Source: Olsenella profusa F0195
GTDB lineage: Bacteria > Actinomycetota > Coriobacteriia > Coriobacteriales > Atopobiaceae
Length of the DNA: 64,000 bases
Direction: 5' to 3'
NCBI RefSeq assembly: GCF_000468755.1
Contig: NZ_AWEZ01000006.1
Location: forward strand, 53,126 to 117,125
Shown here in pieces: positions 18,070-27,290 of the stretch (positions are counted from its first letter, which is position 1; the number at the start of each line of letters is the position of its first letter). The notes below the pieces were generated by a model. It was not told the DNA's origin. It ran no database searches and saw nothing but the letters and a program-made list of their open reading frames with translations. A program made the translations under genes and the position numbers.

Positions 18070-18981
18070 TCAACCACCCTGTGGTGGCAGATGGATGTCA
18101 TGTCGCAGGTCCCTGGCGGGGCGAGCGTCCGCGTGGGGCTGTCCGTGCGTCGCGGCCCTGAGGCGCTGGTTGCGTAGGTTGGTGACGGTGCCCCGCATGC
18201 CGTGGGGCACGTAGGTGGCGGCCATGGCATCGAGGTCTGCGGGCAGGTAGTCGACGAGGCTCATCGATCCCCTCTGCCCCACGCAGGCTGGGATGGGAGT
18301 GGTCTGGGGCGTGGCCTCCACGGCGTAGACCGTGGCGCCCTGAGCGGAGAGGCGTCTTTCGTACCAGCTCATGACATCGTCCGACCGCTCGGCGCGCGCG
18401 TCCTCGCTCTGCCAGAGCACGTCGTAGCCGGCCAGATCGAGCTGGTCGAGCGAGAAGCGCCAGAGCGGATAGCTGTCCGTCTTCAGGAGCAGGCGCGCGT
18501 CGGGCGCCAGGAGCCTGCGGTATTCCAGCAGGCGGTCCGCATGCGTGAGGCGCAGGTGAGCCTCCTTGCGCCTAGGGAAGGGCGTCGGGAAGTTGAGGTA
18601 GATGCCGTCGAGCTCACCGGGGGCAAAGGCGTCTGAGAGACGGTCCGCCGAGCGCGGTACGAGCACCATGTTGTGAAGATGCCGTCTGACGGCCTTCTCC
18701 GCTGCGTAGGCCATGCAGACGGGCTCGAAGTCCACGCCCACGAAGAGGGTCGTGGGGTCGCGCTTGGCCATGTCCGCCGTGAAGCCACCCTTGCCACAGC
18801 CCAGGTCAAGCCACAGCCCTTGGTAGGCGTGCGGCCCGTCTTGGCCCTCCCTGAGGGGATGGCAGGCCTCGCGCCAGCGCCCGGCGTAGCTCTGGGGCCG
18901 CACCTCGATGGCATCCGCATACCGCTCGAGGCGCTCCTCGAGCACGAAGTGCTTGGGAAGTCTGGTGCGGATTGCATGCAT
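18070..18981 (-). CDS. trmB: tRNA (guanine-N7-)-methyltransferase
   Basis: A 303-residue protein. It methylates G46 of tRNA using SAM. LWLDLGCGKGGFTADMAKRD (57-76) is the SAM-binding loop, FVGVDFEP follows as expected, and YLNFPTPFPRRKEAHLRLTH corresponds to the TrmB DPWPKKRH region, here with a divergent NFPTPF. The C-terminal 90 residues extend past the usual enzyme end (about 215-240 residues) and include a basic tail. Start ATG 18981-18979 has AGGAGG five bases upstream. Confidence 0.85.
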   Translation of the reverse strand: MHAIRTRLPKHFVLEERLERYADAIEVRPQSYAGRWREACHPLREGQDGPHAYQGLWLDLGCGKGGFTADMAKRDPTTLFVGVDFEPVCMAYAAEKAVRRHLHNMVLVPRSADRLSDAFAPGELDGIYLNFPTPFPRRKEAHLRLTHADRLLEYRRLLAPDARLLLKTDSYPLWRFSLDQLDLAGYDVLWQSEDARAERSDDVMSWYERRLSAQGATVYAVEATPQTTPIPACVGQRGSMSLVDYLPADLDAMAATYVPHGMRGTVTNLRNQRLRAATHGQPHADARPARDLRHDIHLPPQGG

Positions 18982-19062
18982 GTGGCCTCCTATCTTCCAT
19001 TTGTTGCATTTGGGAGCTGAGTATCGAATGCCTCCAGGTGCAATGCAGATCGTGTCGAGAAA

Positions 19063-19168
19063 GTAGGTGCCCCCAGGTAGGGAAACGGCCACTGCCTCTC
19101 GTCGCATCCATTGTCTCGCAACTGCGAACTCTAAGGCGGCGGCCGTTGCCCTACCTGGGGGCACCTAC
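19063..19168. repeat. 28-bp near-perfect inverted repeat element (106 bp)
   Basis: Arms 19063-19090 and 19141-19168 match at 27 of 28 positions, with a 50-base centre. The outer ends read GTAGGTGC...GCACCTAC. It lies between divergent trmB and the decayed aldolase gene. It resembles a small palindromic mobile element or a bidirectional hairpin. No transposase is nearby. Confidence 0.85.
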
Positions 19169-19240
19169 ACCAGAGACTCCGATGTGATCCCCACTCCTTG
19201 GCAAAGGCAATGGGAATATGGGATCAAACCAATGTAAGTA

Positions 19241-19560
19241 CAGTTTAAAATTGTCATCACGCCAACTGGCGTCGATCGCGAGTGGCTGTCACCCAGCGAC
19301 TTGGTCGTGATCGACCTTGACGGCCACGTCGTTGAGAATCTCTCGTGACTCAGGCCTACGAGCGAGGCGACGATGCACAGGACATGTCCGAGGCATATCT
19401 CAAGGCCCCATACGTGGAAGAGGTGGCACATCTCTATTACAATGCGCTGAGTATTTCGGATGGTACGGAGATGCATGGCCCTTCTCAGGAGGAGCTGGAT
19501 GCGTGGAGATATCCTTCGGGGGCTATCACAGAGGGGATAGCACATGACGAGGGCAAACTC
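19241..19560 (+). pseudogene. class II aldolase remnant (probable methylthioribulose/deoxyribulose-phosphate aldolase)
   Basis: One frame reads VITPTGVDREWLSPSDLVV then DLDGHVVENLS, stop, LRPTSEATMH, which is the middle of a class II aldolase. The N-terminus is missing, there is an in-frame stop at 19346-19348, and a large internal deletion follows. The C-terminal piece SEAYLKAPYVEEVAHLYYNA ... PSQEELDAW then appears in another frame. Complete members have about 210-230 residues and use a metal ion to split ulose phosphates to DHAP. Its place directly before mtnK and mtnA matches the DHAP-shunt order for salvage of methylthioadenosine or 5'-deoxyadenosine. Here it cannot be functional. Confidence 0.75.
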
Positions 19561-19597
19561 GGATACAGGGCAAGGGAAGTGGAAAGGGCGAGGCAGG

Positions 19598-20821
19598 ATG
19601 TCACGTTTTACCAAGTATTTTGAGATGAGTCCAGATGATGTTGTGGAGTATGCGCTTGAGAAGACACCAGAGATAGGGTGGGATCGCGCATCCATCAAGG
19701 CGGTCGTGCCTCCTGAGCATGGAAACCTGAATTACGTCTTCCGCGTGACGGATGACGTCGGTCACTCGCTCTACATTAAGCAGGCTGGGATGGAGACGCG
19801 CATCTCGAAGGACATGAAGCCCTCGACTGATAGAAACCGCATCGAATCTGAGATCCTTGAGGTGGAGGGCAAGCTGGCACCTGGCATGGTTCCACACGTA
19901 TATTTCTATGACACCATCATGTGCGCCTGTGGGCTCGAGGATTGCAGTGACTTCGAAGTCATGAGGGATGCGATGCTCAGGCATGAGACGTTTCCACACT
20001 TTGCGGAGGCCATCTCGACGTTCATGGTCGACACGCTTCTGCTGAGTAGTGATGTCGTCATGAACCATCAGGAGAAGAAACGCCTCGTACAGAGGTTCGT
20101 CTCTCCAGACTTGTGTGACATTACCGAGAAGCTCGTGCTGATGGAACCATATGGTGACCATGAGGGACGTAACAACGTTTTTCCTCCCAACAGGCAGTTC
20201 GTTGAGGAACAGCTTTATGCGGATCAGAGGTTGCATCTGGAGGTCGCGAAACTCAAGTTCAAGTTTATGACAGACGCCCAAGCCCTTCTGCACGGTGACT
20301 TGCATACAGGATCGATCTTCATCGCACCAGACGCTATGAAGGTGTTCGATTCGGAATTTGGTACCTATGCACCGATGGGATATGACACGGGCAATGTCGT
20401 CGCAAACCTCATTTTTGCCTATGACAATGGACTGGCGACAGAGGATGAGCCATTCTGCACATGGGTACTCGATACCATCGAACAGACGGTCGACAAATTC
20501 GTCACAAAGTTCAACAAGAGGTTCGACGAACGTGTGACCGAGCCGATGGCCCAGGTACCTGGCTTCAAGGAATGGTACCTCGAAAGCATACTTGATGATA
20601 CGGCTGGTTATGCGGGCACAGAACTCCACCGCCGGACCGTGGGCCTTGCCAATGTTGCTGACGTTACAAGCATCAAGGATGAAAAGAGACGCCTATTGGC
20701 GGAACGCATCAATATCCTTGCCGGAAAGGACTACATACTGCATCAACGTGCATTTCGCTCGGGCAAGGACTTCGTCGGTGCGGTCAGGCGCGCCGAGGAC
20801 GCTGCCATGAGGACCCTGTAA
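19598..20821 (+). CDS. mtnK: S-methyl-5-thioribose kinase
   Basis: A 407-residue protein-kinase-like enzyme that phosphorylates methylthioribose (and probably 5-deoxyribose) at C1. EHGNLNYVFRV (40-50) is the nucleotide loop, HGDLH (232-236) the catalytic loop, and DSEFGTYAPMGYDTGNV (251-267) the Mg-binding DFG equivalent; all are typical of MtnK. The start at ATG 19598 was chosen over 19544, since the upstream residues overlap the aldolase remnant. mtnA follows after 31 bases. GC content is lower than in the flanking housekeeping genes. Confidence 0.9.
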   Translation: MSRFTKYFEMSPDDVVEYALEKTPEIGWDRASIKAVVPPEHGNLNYVFRVTDDVGHSLYIKQAGMETRISKDMKPSTDRNRIESEILEVEGKLAPGMVPHVYFYDTIMCACGLEDCSDFEVMRDAMLRHETFPHFAEAISTFMVDTLLLSSDVVMNHQEKKRLVQRFVSPDLCDITEKLVLMEPYGDHEGRNNVFPPNRQFVEEQLYADQRLHLEVAKLKFKFMTDAQALLHGDLHTGSIFIAPDAMKVFDSEFGTYAPMGYDTGNVVANLIFAYDNGLATEDEPFCTWVLDTIEQTVDKFVTKFNKRFDERVTEPMAQVPGFKEWYLESILDDTAGYAGTELHRRTVGLANVADVTSIKDEKRRLLAERINILAGKDYILHQRAFRSGKDFVGAVRRAEDAAMRTL

Positions 20822-20852
20822 CAGCCAGTGGGAACGCAAGAGGAGCTTAGTC

Positions 20853-21953
20853 ATGAACGTTGAGGAATTCTTTAACAAGGTCGTTACCGTTCGCATGAGC
20901 CCTGATGAGAGCGCACTCGACATCATAGACCAGACGCTTCTTCCCGGCACCATCAAGCGCATTGAGATATCAAGCAGGGTGGAGATCTGGGACGCCATCA
21001 AGCGGCTGCGCGTGCGTGGTGCACCTGCAATTGGTGTTGCGGCTGCATATGGCATCGCGCTTCTGGCGTCTCGTATCGAGTCGAACGGCCTTGATGACTT
21101 CTATGCCAAGTTTACAGAGGAAAAAGACTATCTTGCCTCCTCTCGTCCTACGGCAGTGAATCTGTTCTGGGCGCTCGATCGCATGGACCGTGTCGTCAAG
21201 AACCATGCGGATGATTCTCCTGATGACATCAAAGAGGCGCTCTTTGCCGAGGCTGACGCCATTCGAGAAGAGGATGTGCAGATAAGCCGTGCGATTGGCG
21301 AGATTGGCTTTGGGCTGCTCAGGGATCTCAAGAGGAACGGCCAAGCGGTTGGGATTCTGACGCACTGCAATGCCGGTACGCTTGCCACTGCAAAGTATGG
21401 TACGGCCACCGCACCTATGTACCTGGCTCTCGAACACGGGTGGGCTGGAACGGACATGCATGTGTACTGCGATGAGACGAGGCCGCTGTTGCAAGGTGCA
21501 CGCCTGACATCCTTTGAGCTTTACCATGCGGGAATCACTACTACGCTGCAGTGTGACAACATGGCCTCCATCCTCATGAGATCCGGCAAGATCGACGTCA
21601 TCTTCGTTGGGTGCGATCGTGTGGCAAGGAATGGTGACACGGCAAACAAAATTGGAACATCCGGGGTAGCGATTCTTGCCCACCATTACGGGATTCCATT
21701 CTATGTCTGTGCGCCAAGCTCGACCATTGACATGGACACACCAACAGGAGAGCAGATTCCCATCGAGATGCGCAATCCCGACGAAGTGACGGAGATGTGG
21801 TATCGAGAGCGTATGGCCCCTGAGGGCGTTGACGTCTTCAATCCGGCTTTTGACGTGACGGATCACGGCCTCATCACGGGCGTCATTACGGAAAAGGGTC
21901 TGTGCCACACCCCTTATGACGAGGCTTTCCTCGACCTTGGCATGGGTCCATAG
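20853..21953 (+). CDS. mtnA: S-methyl-5-thioribose-1-phosphate isomerase
   Basis: A 366-residue protein. It isomerises methylthioribose 1-phosphate to the ribulose form. RVRGAPAIGVAAAYG (53-67) is the family signature, and the catalytic pair is Cys172 (LTHCNAG) and Asp255 (GCDRV). The NKIGTSGVAILAHHYGIPFYV-like region also matches related eIF2B-type proteins, but the catalytic residues support MtnA. GAGGAGC lies before the ATG. With mtnK it gives methylthioribulose phosphate. The next enzyme expected, a class II aldolase, is broken at 19241-19560. Confidence 0.92.
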   Translation: MNVEEFFNKVVTVRMSPDESALDIIDQTLLPGTIKRIEISSRVEIWDAIKRLRVRGAPAIGVAAAYGIALLASRIESNGLDDFYAKFTEEKDYLASSRPTAVNLFWALDRMDRVVKNHADDSPDDIKEALFAEADAIREEDVQISRAIGEIGFGLLRDLKRNGQAVGILTHCNAGTLATAKYGTATAPMYLALEHGWAGTDMHVYCDETRPLLQGARLTSFELYHAGITTTLQCDNMASILMRSGKIDVIFVGCDRVARNGDTANKIGTSGVAILAHHYGIPFYVCAPSSTIDMDTPTGEQIPIEMRNPDEVTEMWYRERMAPEGVDVFNPAFDVTDHGLITGVITEKGLCHTPYDEAFLDLGMGP

Positions 21954-21975
21954 GGGGTCACCTACCTGAGGTGCA

Positions 21976-22001
21976 CGAGGCGGAGGCACGGATCCGCCTC
22001 G
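21976..22001 (+). terminator. hairpin after mtnA
   Basis: CGAGGCGGA (21976-21984) pairs with TCCGCCTCG (21993-22001) around an eight-base loop, 22 bases after the mtnA stop. The T-run is weak, so termination strength is uncertain. Confidence 0.5.
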
Positions 22002-22089
22002 TTGCCCCGGCTGATTCGTTCCCCTCGCCTCCGTCCCTGCATGCCGTACGATGACCAGTGACCGTCACACGCCATTGGAAGGATAGCCC

Positions 22090-22692
22090 ATGGATCGCCA
22101 GCAGTCGCACTTCTCGGCGATACTCTCACGCCTCAGGTACATCGATCGCTGGGCGCTCATGCGCAACGCGCGCACGGAGAACCTCAGCGAGCACTCGCTG
22201 GAGGTGGCCATGATCGCGCACCTGCTGTGTGTGATCGGCAACGTGCGCCATGCCCGGAGGCTCGACGCCAACCGTGCCGCGCTTGTGGGCATGTACCATG
22301 ATGTGGCGGAGATCATCACCGGCGACATGCCCACGCCGGTCAAGTATGCCAACGGGCATATCCGTGATGCCTACAGGGACGTGGAGGCAGCGGCCGAGGA
22401 GCGCCTCCTGGACACGCTGCCTGCCGACCTACGGCCCACCTTCGTGGAGACGCTCGCGACGGGGGAGGGCGAGGCGGACCAGTACCTCGCACGCCTGGTG
22501 AAGGCGGCCGACAAGCTCTCCGCGCTCATCAAGTGCCTCGAGGAGCGCGCGGCAGGCAACACCGAGTTTGCGACGGCAGAGGCCGCCACCCGCGCCAAGC
22601 TCGACGAGATGGCGGCGGAGCTTCCCGAGGTGGCCGACTTCATGGAGGAGTTCCTGCCATCGTATGGCAGCACGCTCGACCAGCTGCTGTGA
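22090..22692 (+). CDS. yfbR: HD-domain 5'-deoxynucleotidase, YfbR-like
   Basis: A 200-residue protein. The N-terminal run LRYIDRWALMRNARTENLSEHSLE-type sequence (about residues 15-38), MYHDVAEIITGDMPTPVKY, and AADKLSALIKC give the four metal ligands of the YfbR group. In E. coli this enzyme removes phosphate from dNMPs. Start ATG 22090 follows GGAAGGATAG. Single gene; it converges with ppaC over a shared hairpin. Confidence 0.88.
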   Translation: MDRQQSHFSAILSRLRYIDRWALMRNARTENLSEHSLEVAMIAHLLCVIGNVRHARRLDANRAALVGMYHDVAEIITGDMPTPVKYANGHIRDAYRDVEAAAEERLLDTLPADLRPTFVETLATGEGEADQYLARLVKAADKLSALIKCLEERAAGNTEFATAEAATRAKLDEMAAELPEVADFMEEFLPSYGSTLDQLL

Positions 22693-22726
22693 CGGTCGTT
22701 CGGGTCTGCGGGACGACGCAGGCCGT

Positions 22727-22758
22727 ACCCACCGCCCCGTGGCGCCCAGGCGGTGGGT
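22727..22758. terminator. bidirectional hairpin between yfbR and ppaC
   Basis: ACCCACCGCC (22727-22736) and GGCGGTGGGT (22749-22758) form a perfect 10-bp stem between two convergent genes. No clear T-run on either side, but position and symmetry suit a shared terminator. Confidence 0.6.
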
Positions 22759-22777
22759 CGGTCGGGGGGATCTGTGG

Positions 22778-24439
22778 CTACTCCTTCTGGTAGTCCTGCA
22801 GCGTCGCCATGAGTGCGGGGATGACCTGCTTCTTGCGGCTCACGACGCCCGGTAGCATGGCGACGCCATCGACGGGTTCCACGTCGAACGCCTGCCTGAC
22901 GATGCGCTCGGCGTTGGTGCCAAAGTAGAGCATCTCACTCGAGGCGTGCTTGACATCGGTGAACAGGTAGAACACCATCGGCAGCTCATCGGCGGCGGCA
23001 CCCTCCTCGAGGTAGGGACCCACGAGCGCCTCGGCGGCCTTGCGGCTCCGCTCGGTCATGAAGCTGCCCTGGCCCACGCCAAAGCGTGCGGAGCCGCGGG
23101 AGAACACCTTGAAGTCCTGGTGGAAGACCTCCTCGGCGGTGCGGCCGTCGAGCGCGGCCCCGGCATCGAACATGTCATCGGCGTAGGCGTCGATGTCCTC
23201 GCCACAGATCCGGGCCAGCTCGCGGGCCGCATGCTCGTCGCGCGGGGTGCAGGTGGGGGAGCGGAACGCCAGCGTGTCGGACAGGATGGCGCTCATCATG
23301 AGGCCCGCGATGTCGTGCGGAATCTCCACGCCCTGCTCGTGGTACATGCTGAAGAGGATCGTGCAGGTGCATCCCACGGGTTCGTTGCGGAAGAGGGCGG
23401 GTGACTCCGTCTCTATCGTGCCGATGCGGTGGTGGTCGATGATCTCCATGATGACGGCCTGCTCCAGGCCATCGACCGCCTGCGAGCGCTCGTTGTGGTC
23501 CACGAGGATGACGTGCTTCTTGTTGACGCTGAGCAGGTTGGGCGTGGAGACCAGGCCGCTGTAGTGACCGTCCTCGTCAATTACGGGGAAGAAGCGGTGG
23601 CGCGACTGCGTGATGGTCCTGCGCGCCTCGTCCACGGTGGTGTTGACGGAGAAGCGCAGGACGTCCGCCGCATCGAGCATCCTGGCGCGCACGGGGACGG
23701 ACATGCTGATGAGACGCGCGGCAGAGAAGGTGTCGTAGGGTGTGACGATGACGGTGCAGCCCCTGTCCCTGGCGGCGTCGAGCACCACGTTGGAGATGCG
23801 CGCGTCATTGCAGACCACGAGGCAGCTCGCGCCGGACTCGACGGCAAAGCGTTGCGTCTCGTAGCGGTTGGTCACCAGGACGGTATCGCCCTCCTGGATG
23901 TTGCCCTCCATCATCTCGGGCGTCGTGCCCACGACGACCTTGCCGACGGCGACCTTGTCCACGAGGTCCCCCAGGAGCAGCTCGCCCTTGAGCGTGGAGA
24001 CGATGTTGGAGTAGAGCGTGTGCGCCTCGGAGAGGGCCGTCTTGTCGAAGACGTCCATGTTGGCGTTGGCGATGTCCTTCACGGCGATGAGGCCCTTGAG
24101 GTCACCCGTGGGATCGGTGATGCAGAGCGTGTCGGTCTTGCTCTCGCCCATGAGATTCCAGGCGGAGAACAGGCTCATCTCGGGATCGATGCCTCGCATG
24201 TCCTGGATCTGGATGTCCTTGATCTGCGGACGCACCGACGTGATGAGGGCGGGCTCCTTAAAGCCGAAGTGCTTGAGCACGAAGGAGGTCTCGCGGTTGA
24301 TGGTGCCGGCGCGTCGTGGCTCGTATTCGGTGTCGTCCGTCTGGCCCTTGAGGTAGGCCAGCGAGATGGCCGAGCAGATGCTGTCGGTGTCGGGATGCAG
24401 GTGGCCGATGACGTTGACCTTGCGAATGGATTCGGACAC
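22778..24439 (-). CDS. ppaC: manganese-dependent inorganic pyrophosphatase with CBS and DRTGG domains
   Basis: A 553-residue protein with GTG start 24439-24437 behind AAAGGAGG. It hydrolyses pyrophosphate. The DHH-type catalytic half starts at GHLHPDTDSICSA (12-24). A long insert (about residues 65-300) holds two CBS motifs and a DRTGG domain, then VDHNERSQ and IDHHRIG resume the catalytic domain. CBS-containing family II pyrophosphatases are known to be inhibited or activated by adenine nucleotides, so regulation by AMP/ADP and possibly Ap4A is inferred. A longer open frame reaching 25543 is a shadow of the MATE gene. Confidence 0.93.
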   Translation of the reverse strand: MSESIRKVNVIGHLHPDTDSICSAISLAYLKGQTDDTEYEPRRAGTINRETSFVLKHFGFKEPALITSVRPQIKDIQIQDMRGIDPEMSLFSAWNLMGESKTDTLCITDPTGDLKGLIAVKDIANANMDVFDKTALSEAHTLYSNIVSTLKGELLLGDLVDKVAVGKVVVGTTPEMMEGNIQEGDTVLVTNRYETQRFAVESGASCLVVCNDARISNVVLDAARDRGCTVIVTPYDTFSAARLISMSVPVRARMLDAADVLRFSVNTTVDEARRTITQSRHRFFPVIDEDGHYSGLVSTPNLLSVNKKHVILVDHNERSQAVDGLEQAVIMEIIDHHRIGTIETESPALFRNEPVGCTCTILFSMYHEQGVEIPHDIAGLMMSAILSDTLAFRSPTCTPRDEHAARELARICGEDIDAYADDMFDAGAALDGRTAEEVFHQDFKVFSRGSARFGVGQGSFMTERSRKAAEALVGPYLEEGAAADELPMVFYLFTDVKHASSEMLYFGTNAERIVRQAFDVEPVDGVAMLPGVVSRKKQVIPALMATLQDYQKE

Positions 24440-24621
24440 GGTGTCCTCCTTTGTGCAGTGCCTCCGGTTTCGGATGCTACCATCGCCGTCGATTGTACAC
24501 GTCTGCGGTGCAGCCATGATGGTCGGGCTGGTAGAAGGGGTAAGACGTTCCGTCGGGGCCTGGTGCCGGACGCCAGTGCCCCAGGCCGACGACGGGGGAT
24601 GCGTCCCATGGCGTCTTGGGG

Positions 24622-26004
24622 CTATACGCGGGTGGGCCTGAGGCCCCGTTCCTCTTGGCGCAGCTCGCGCAGCACCTGCCAGGCAAGCGGCAGGGCGATG
24701 AGGCCCGTGATGACGTCGGTGACGGGCTGTGCCAGCTGCACGCCCAGAAGTCCCCAAAGGTGGGGGAGCACGAGCACGACCGGCCCCAGCACGAGGCCCA
24801 GCCGACAGGCGCCCAGGATGGTGGCGCGCCACATGCGTCCCGTGGTCTGCAGCAGGAAGTTGGTGATCATGGCCACGCCGGTGATGGCCATGGTGAAGCT
24901 CTCCACGCGCAGGCTCAGCGTGGCTATCTGGATCGCCTCGGCGTCGGGGGTGAAGGCGGAGACCAGCTGGGGTGCGAACGTGCAGGTGAGAATGCCCACC
25001 ATCAGCACCGATACCACGGCGGCCCCAACGGAGAAGAAGTAGCCCCTGCGGATGCGCGAGAACTTGCGCGCGCCGTAGTTGTAGCCCACCACGGGCTGAT
25101 AGCCCTGACCGATGCCGATCTGGATGTAGTTGCCAAAGGCACAGATGCGCTGCACGATGGCCAGGCCGGCGATGGCGGGGTCGCCAAAGGGACGGGCGGC
25201 ATCGTTGAGCAGCGTGGTGGCGATGCCCAGCATCACCTGGCGCACGAACGAGGGAACGCCGCCATTGTTTATCTCGCGCAGCATGGCGGCGCTGGGTGGC
25301 TGCAGCCATGCGGGCGAGAGGGTGGTGATGCCCGTGCGCTGGAGCTGTATGACCAGGATGACGAAGCTGATGGCCTGGCAGATGATGGTGGAGAGGGCGC
25401 TGCCGGCGATGCCCATGCCCAGGACGTAGATGAAGAGCGGTTCCAGGCCGATGTTGAGGATGGCACCCGTCATGATGGCGACCATGGCGTAGAACGCCTC
25501 GCCTTCGAAGCGCATGAGCGTGTTGAGCATGAGCGCTCCGCACATGAAGGGGGCACCCAGCAGCGTGAGGCCGATGAACGTGCGCGCGTAGGGCAGGATG
25601 GTCTTCGTGGAGCCGGCAAGCCGACAGAGCGGGTCGATGAACACGTTGCCGACGATGGCGATGAGCACGCCCATCATGAGGGTGTAGGCCAGGCCATTCG
25701 TCGCGAGGCGGCAGGCGTGCTCCGTCTCCTGCTTGCCGAGGCCACGCGAGGCGGCGTTGCCTATGCCCTGTCCAAAGTAGAAGCCCACGGCCTGGATGGC
25801 GGTCATGGCGACGAACGAGATGCCGATGGCACCCGATGCCTCAACGCCCAGGCTTCCCACGAAGAAGGTGTCCGAGAGGTTGTAGATGCTGGTGACCAGG
25901 TTGGAAAGGATGGACGGTGCCGCAAGGGTGAGGATGAGCCGCCGCACGGGCGACTCCGTCATCTGCCGGAACTTCTCCTCTTGGGAGCCCTCTTCTGACT
26001 TCAT
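24622..26004 (-). CDS. MATE-family multidrug/toxin exporter
   Basis: A 460-residue protein with about 12 hydrophobic segments. RRLILTLAAPSILSNLVTSI and YNLSDTFFVGSLG at the N-terminus, and the mid-protein GQGYQPVVGYNYGAR (the repeated MATE motif), identify the family. It exports cationic drugs or metabolites by Na+ or H+ antiport. The start at ATG 26004 has AGGGA close upstream; ATG 26022 is an alternative. Divergent from the ABC importer genes. The substrate is unknown. Confidence 0.9.
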   Translation of the reverse strand: MKSEEGSQEEKFRQMTESPVRRLILTLAAPSILSNLVTSIYNLSDTFFVGSLGVEASGAIGISFVAMTAIQAVGFYFGQGIGNAASRGLGKQETEHACRLATNGLAYTLMMGVLIAIVGNVFIDPLCRLAGSTKTILPYARTFIGLTLLGAPFMCGALMLNTLMRFEGEAFYAMVAIMTGAILNIGLEPLFIYVLGMGIAGSALSTIICQAISFVILVIQLQRTGITTLSPAWLQPPSAAMLREINNGGVPSFVRQVMLGIATTLLNDAARPFGDPAIAGLAIVQRICAFGNYIQIGIGQGYQPVVGYNYGARKFSRIRRGYFFSVGAAVVSVLMVGILTCTFAPQLVSAFTPDAEAIQIATLSLRVESFTMAITGVAMITNFLLQTTGRMWRATILGACRLGLVLGPVVLVLPHLWGLLGVQLAQPVTDVITGLIALPLAWQVLRELRQEERGLRPTRV

Positions 26005-26388
26005 GGTATCCCTATGTCGCATTCCTATGCCTCGTATCGGTTCTCTTGATAGTGTCACAAACGATGCCGGCTCGCACACGTTGGCTTTCCGACATGGTTG
26101 AGCATGGGGGCATGCCACAATGAAGGTGACAGGTACGGGGTCTGAGGGAGAGTGGCACATGAGCGAGGGGCTATCTTTGCCTGCCATGGCACGACGGATG
26201 GGGTGGCATACCATCGCGACCTGGTGTCCGTGGCATAGGCACTGGCGTCAGCGTGCTAGCGGCCGCTGCGTTCGGTAGTGACGATGGCCGATGCCCGGGA
26301 GTTTCCACGACGGGCGCCGACTCCTGCTGGCCTACACTGGCCTCGGGGACGCGGAGGTACCATGCGATGGCACCAGGGGGGGAGGCCC
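26005..26388. other. divergent intergenic region MATE / ABC importer
   Basis: 384 bases without a supported ORF. It should hold promoters for both sides. No convincing cobalamin riboswitch (no full B12 box), no iron box and no strong palindrome was recognised. A repeated GTGGCAT-like word occurs at 26153, 26201 and 26230. Confidence 0.35.
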
Positions 26389-27285
26389 ATGCTGGACAGA
26401 CGAGCCTTCGTTGCGGCGGCGCTGTGCGCTGCGGGTGGCCTTGTGGGCTGCTCGGGCGCGGGCGGCGCACAGGGGCAGGATGGTGCCCCTGAGCAGGGCA
26501 GTGCCACGGAGCCGCAGAACGTGGTGGCACTCATGCGCTCGCTTGCGGACATGTGGCTGCTTGCGGGCGGCACGCTCGTGGGTGTGACCGAGGATGCCAC
26601 GGACCTCGACGGCGTGGGCTCTGCGACCACGGTGGGAACCGATGCCAAGCCCAGCCTCGAGGCCATCGTGGGCCTCGATCCCGGCCTCGTGCTGCTCTCG
26701 AGGGAGATACCCGCGCAGGTGGAGCTCAGGGACTCCCTGGACGGACAGGGCGTCACCACCCAGGCGGTCACGATCGAGTCCTTTGGGGACTATGCTAGCG
26801 TCATGGCGCAGCTCTGTGCCATGACGGGGCGCGGCGACCTCTACGACCAGAACGTCACCACCGTACAGGCGGACATCGATGAGGTCAGGAACCAGGCGGG
26901 CAAGCTCCCTCAGGCGAGCTACCTGGCATTGCGTACCTCCGCTGCCAAGAGCAAGGTGCTCAAGGACGACCACTTCGCCTGCGAGATCCTCGATGACCTC
27001 GCCCTGGCCAACGTCGCCGAGGGCACCTCGAGCCTGGACGACCTCTCGCTCGAGGCCATCGCGGCGGCTGACCCAGACAACGTGTTCGTCATCTATCAGG
27101 GCAGGGAGGACGAGGCGGCATCCGCCTTCGAGGAGGGCTTCTCCAGCCAGCCCATGTGGCAGGATCTCTCGGCGACCAAGACAGGTCATGTGTACGTGCT
27201 GCCCAAGGACCTCTTCCAGTACAAGCCCAACGCTCGCTGGGCCGAGGCCTATCGCTACATCCTCGATCTCAGGGAGCAGGGGTAG
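26389..27285 (+). CDS. ABC importer substrate-binding lipoprotein (siderophore/cobalamin/heme class)
   Basis: A 298-residue protein. The signal sequence MLDRRAFVAAALCAAGGLVGC ends in a lipobox (LVGC, Cys21). The twin arginine at 4-5 suggests possible Tat export. The mature part has the TroA/BtuF-type fold features: VVALMRSLADMWLLAGG, then LEAIVGLDPGLVLL and ATKTGHVYVLPKDLF. The start ATG 26389 has GGGGAGG just upstream. It is followed by a FecCD permease and an ATPase. Iron-siderophore, heme or corrinoid uptake fits the family; the sequence does not decide which. Confidence 0.85.
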   Translation: MLDRRAFVAAALCAAGGLVGCSGAGGAQGQDGAPEQGSATEPQNVVALMRSLADMWLLAGGTLVGVTEDATDLDGVGSATTVGTDAKPSLEAIVGLDPGLVLLSREIPAQVELRDSLDGQGVTTQAVTIESFGDYASVMAQLCAMTGRGDLYDQNVTTVQADIDEVRNQAGKLPQASYLALRTSAAKSKVLKDDHFACEILDDLALANVAEGTSSLDDLSLEAIAAADPDNVFVIYQGREDEAASAFEEGFSSQPMWQDLSATKTGHVYVLPKDLFQYKPNARWAEAYRYILDLREQG

Positions 27286-27290
27286 TGTCG

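Noticed and set aside
24440..25543. Upstream in-frame extension of ppaC to 921 codons
   Set aside because: The extension is antisense-frame reading of the MATE gene region; the GTG at 24439 has a strong ribosome-binding site and starts the family sequence.
26105..26388. Cobalamin riboswitch ahead of the ABC importer
   Set aside because: A GGCACTGGCG word resembles part of the B12 box, but the other conserved core elements could not be found.
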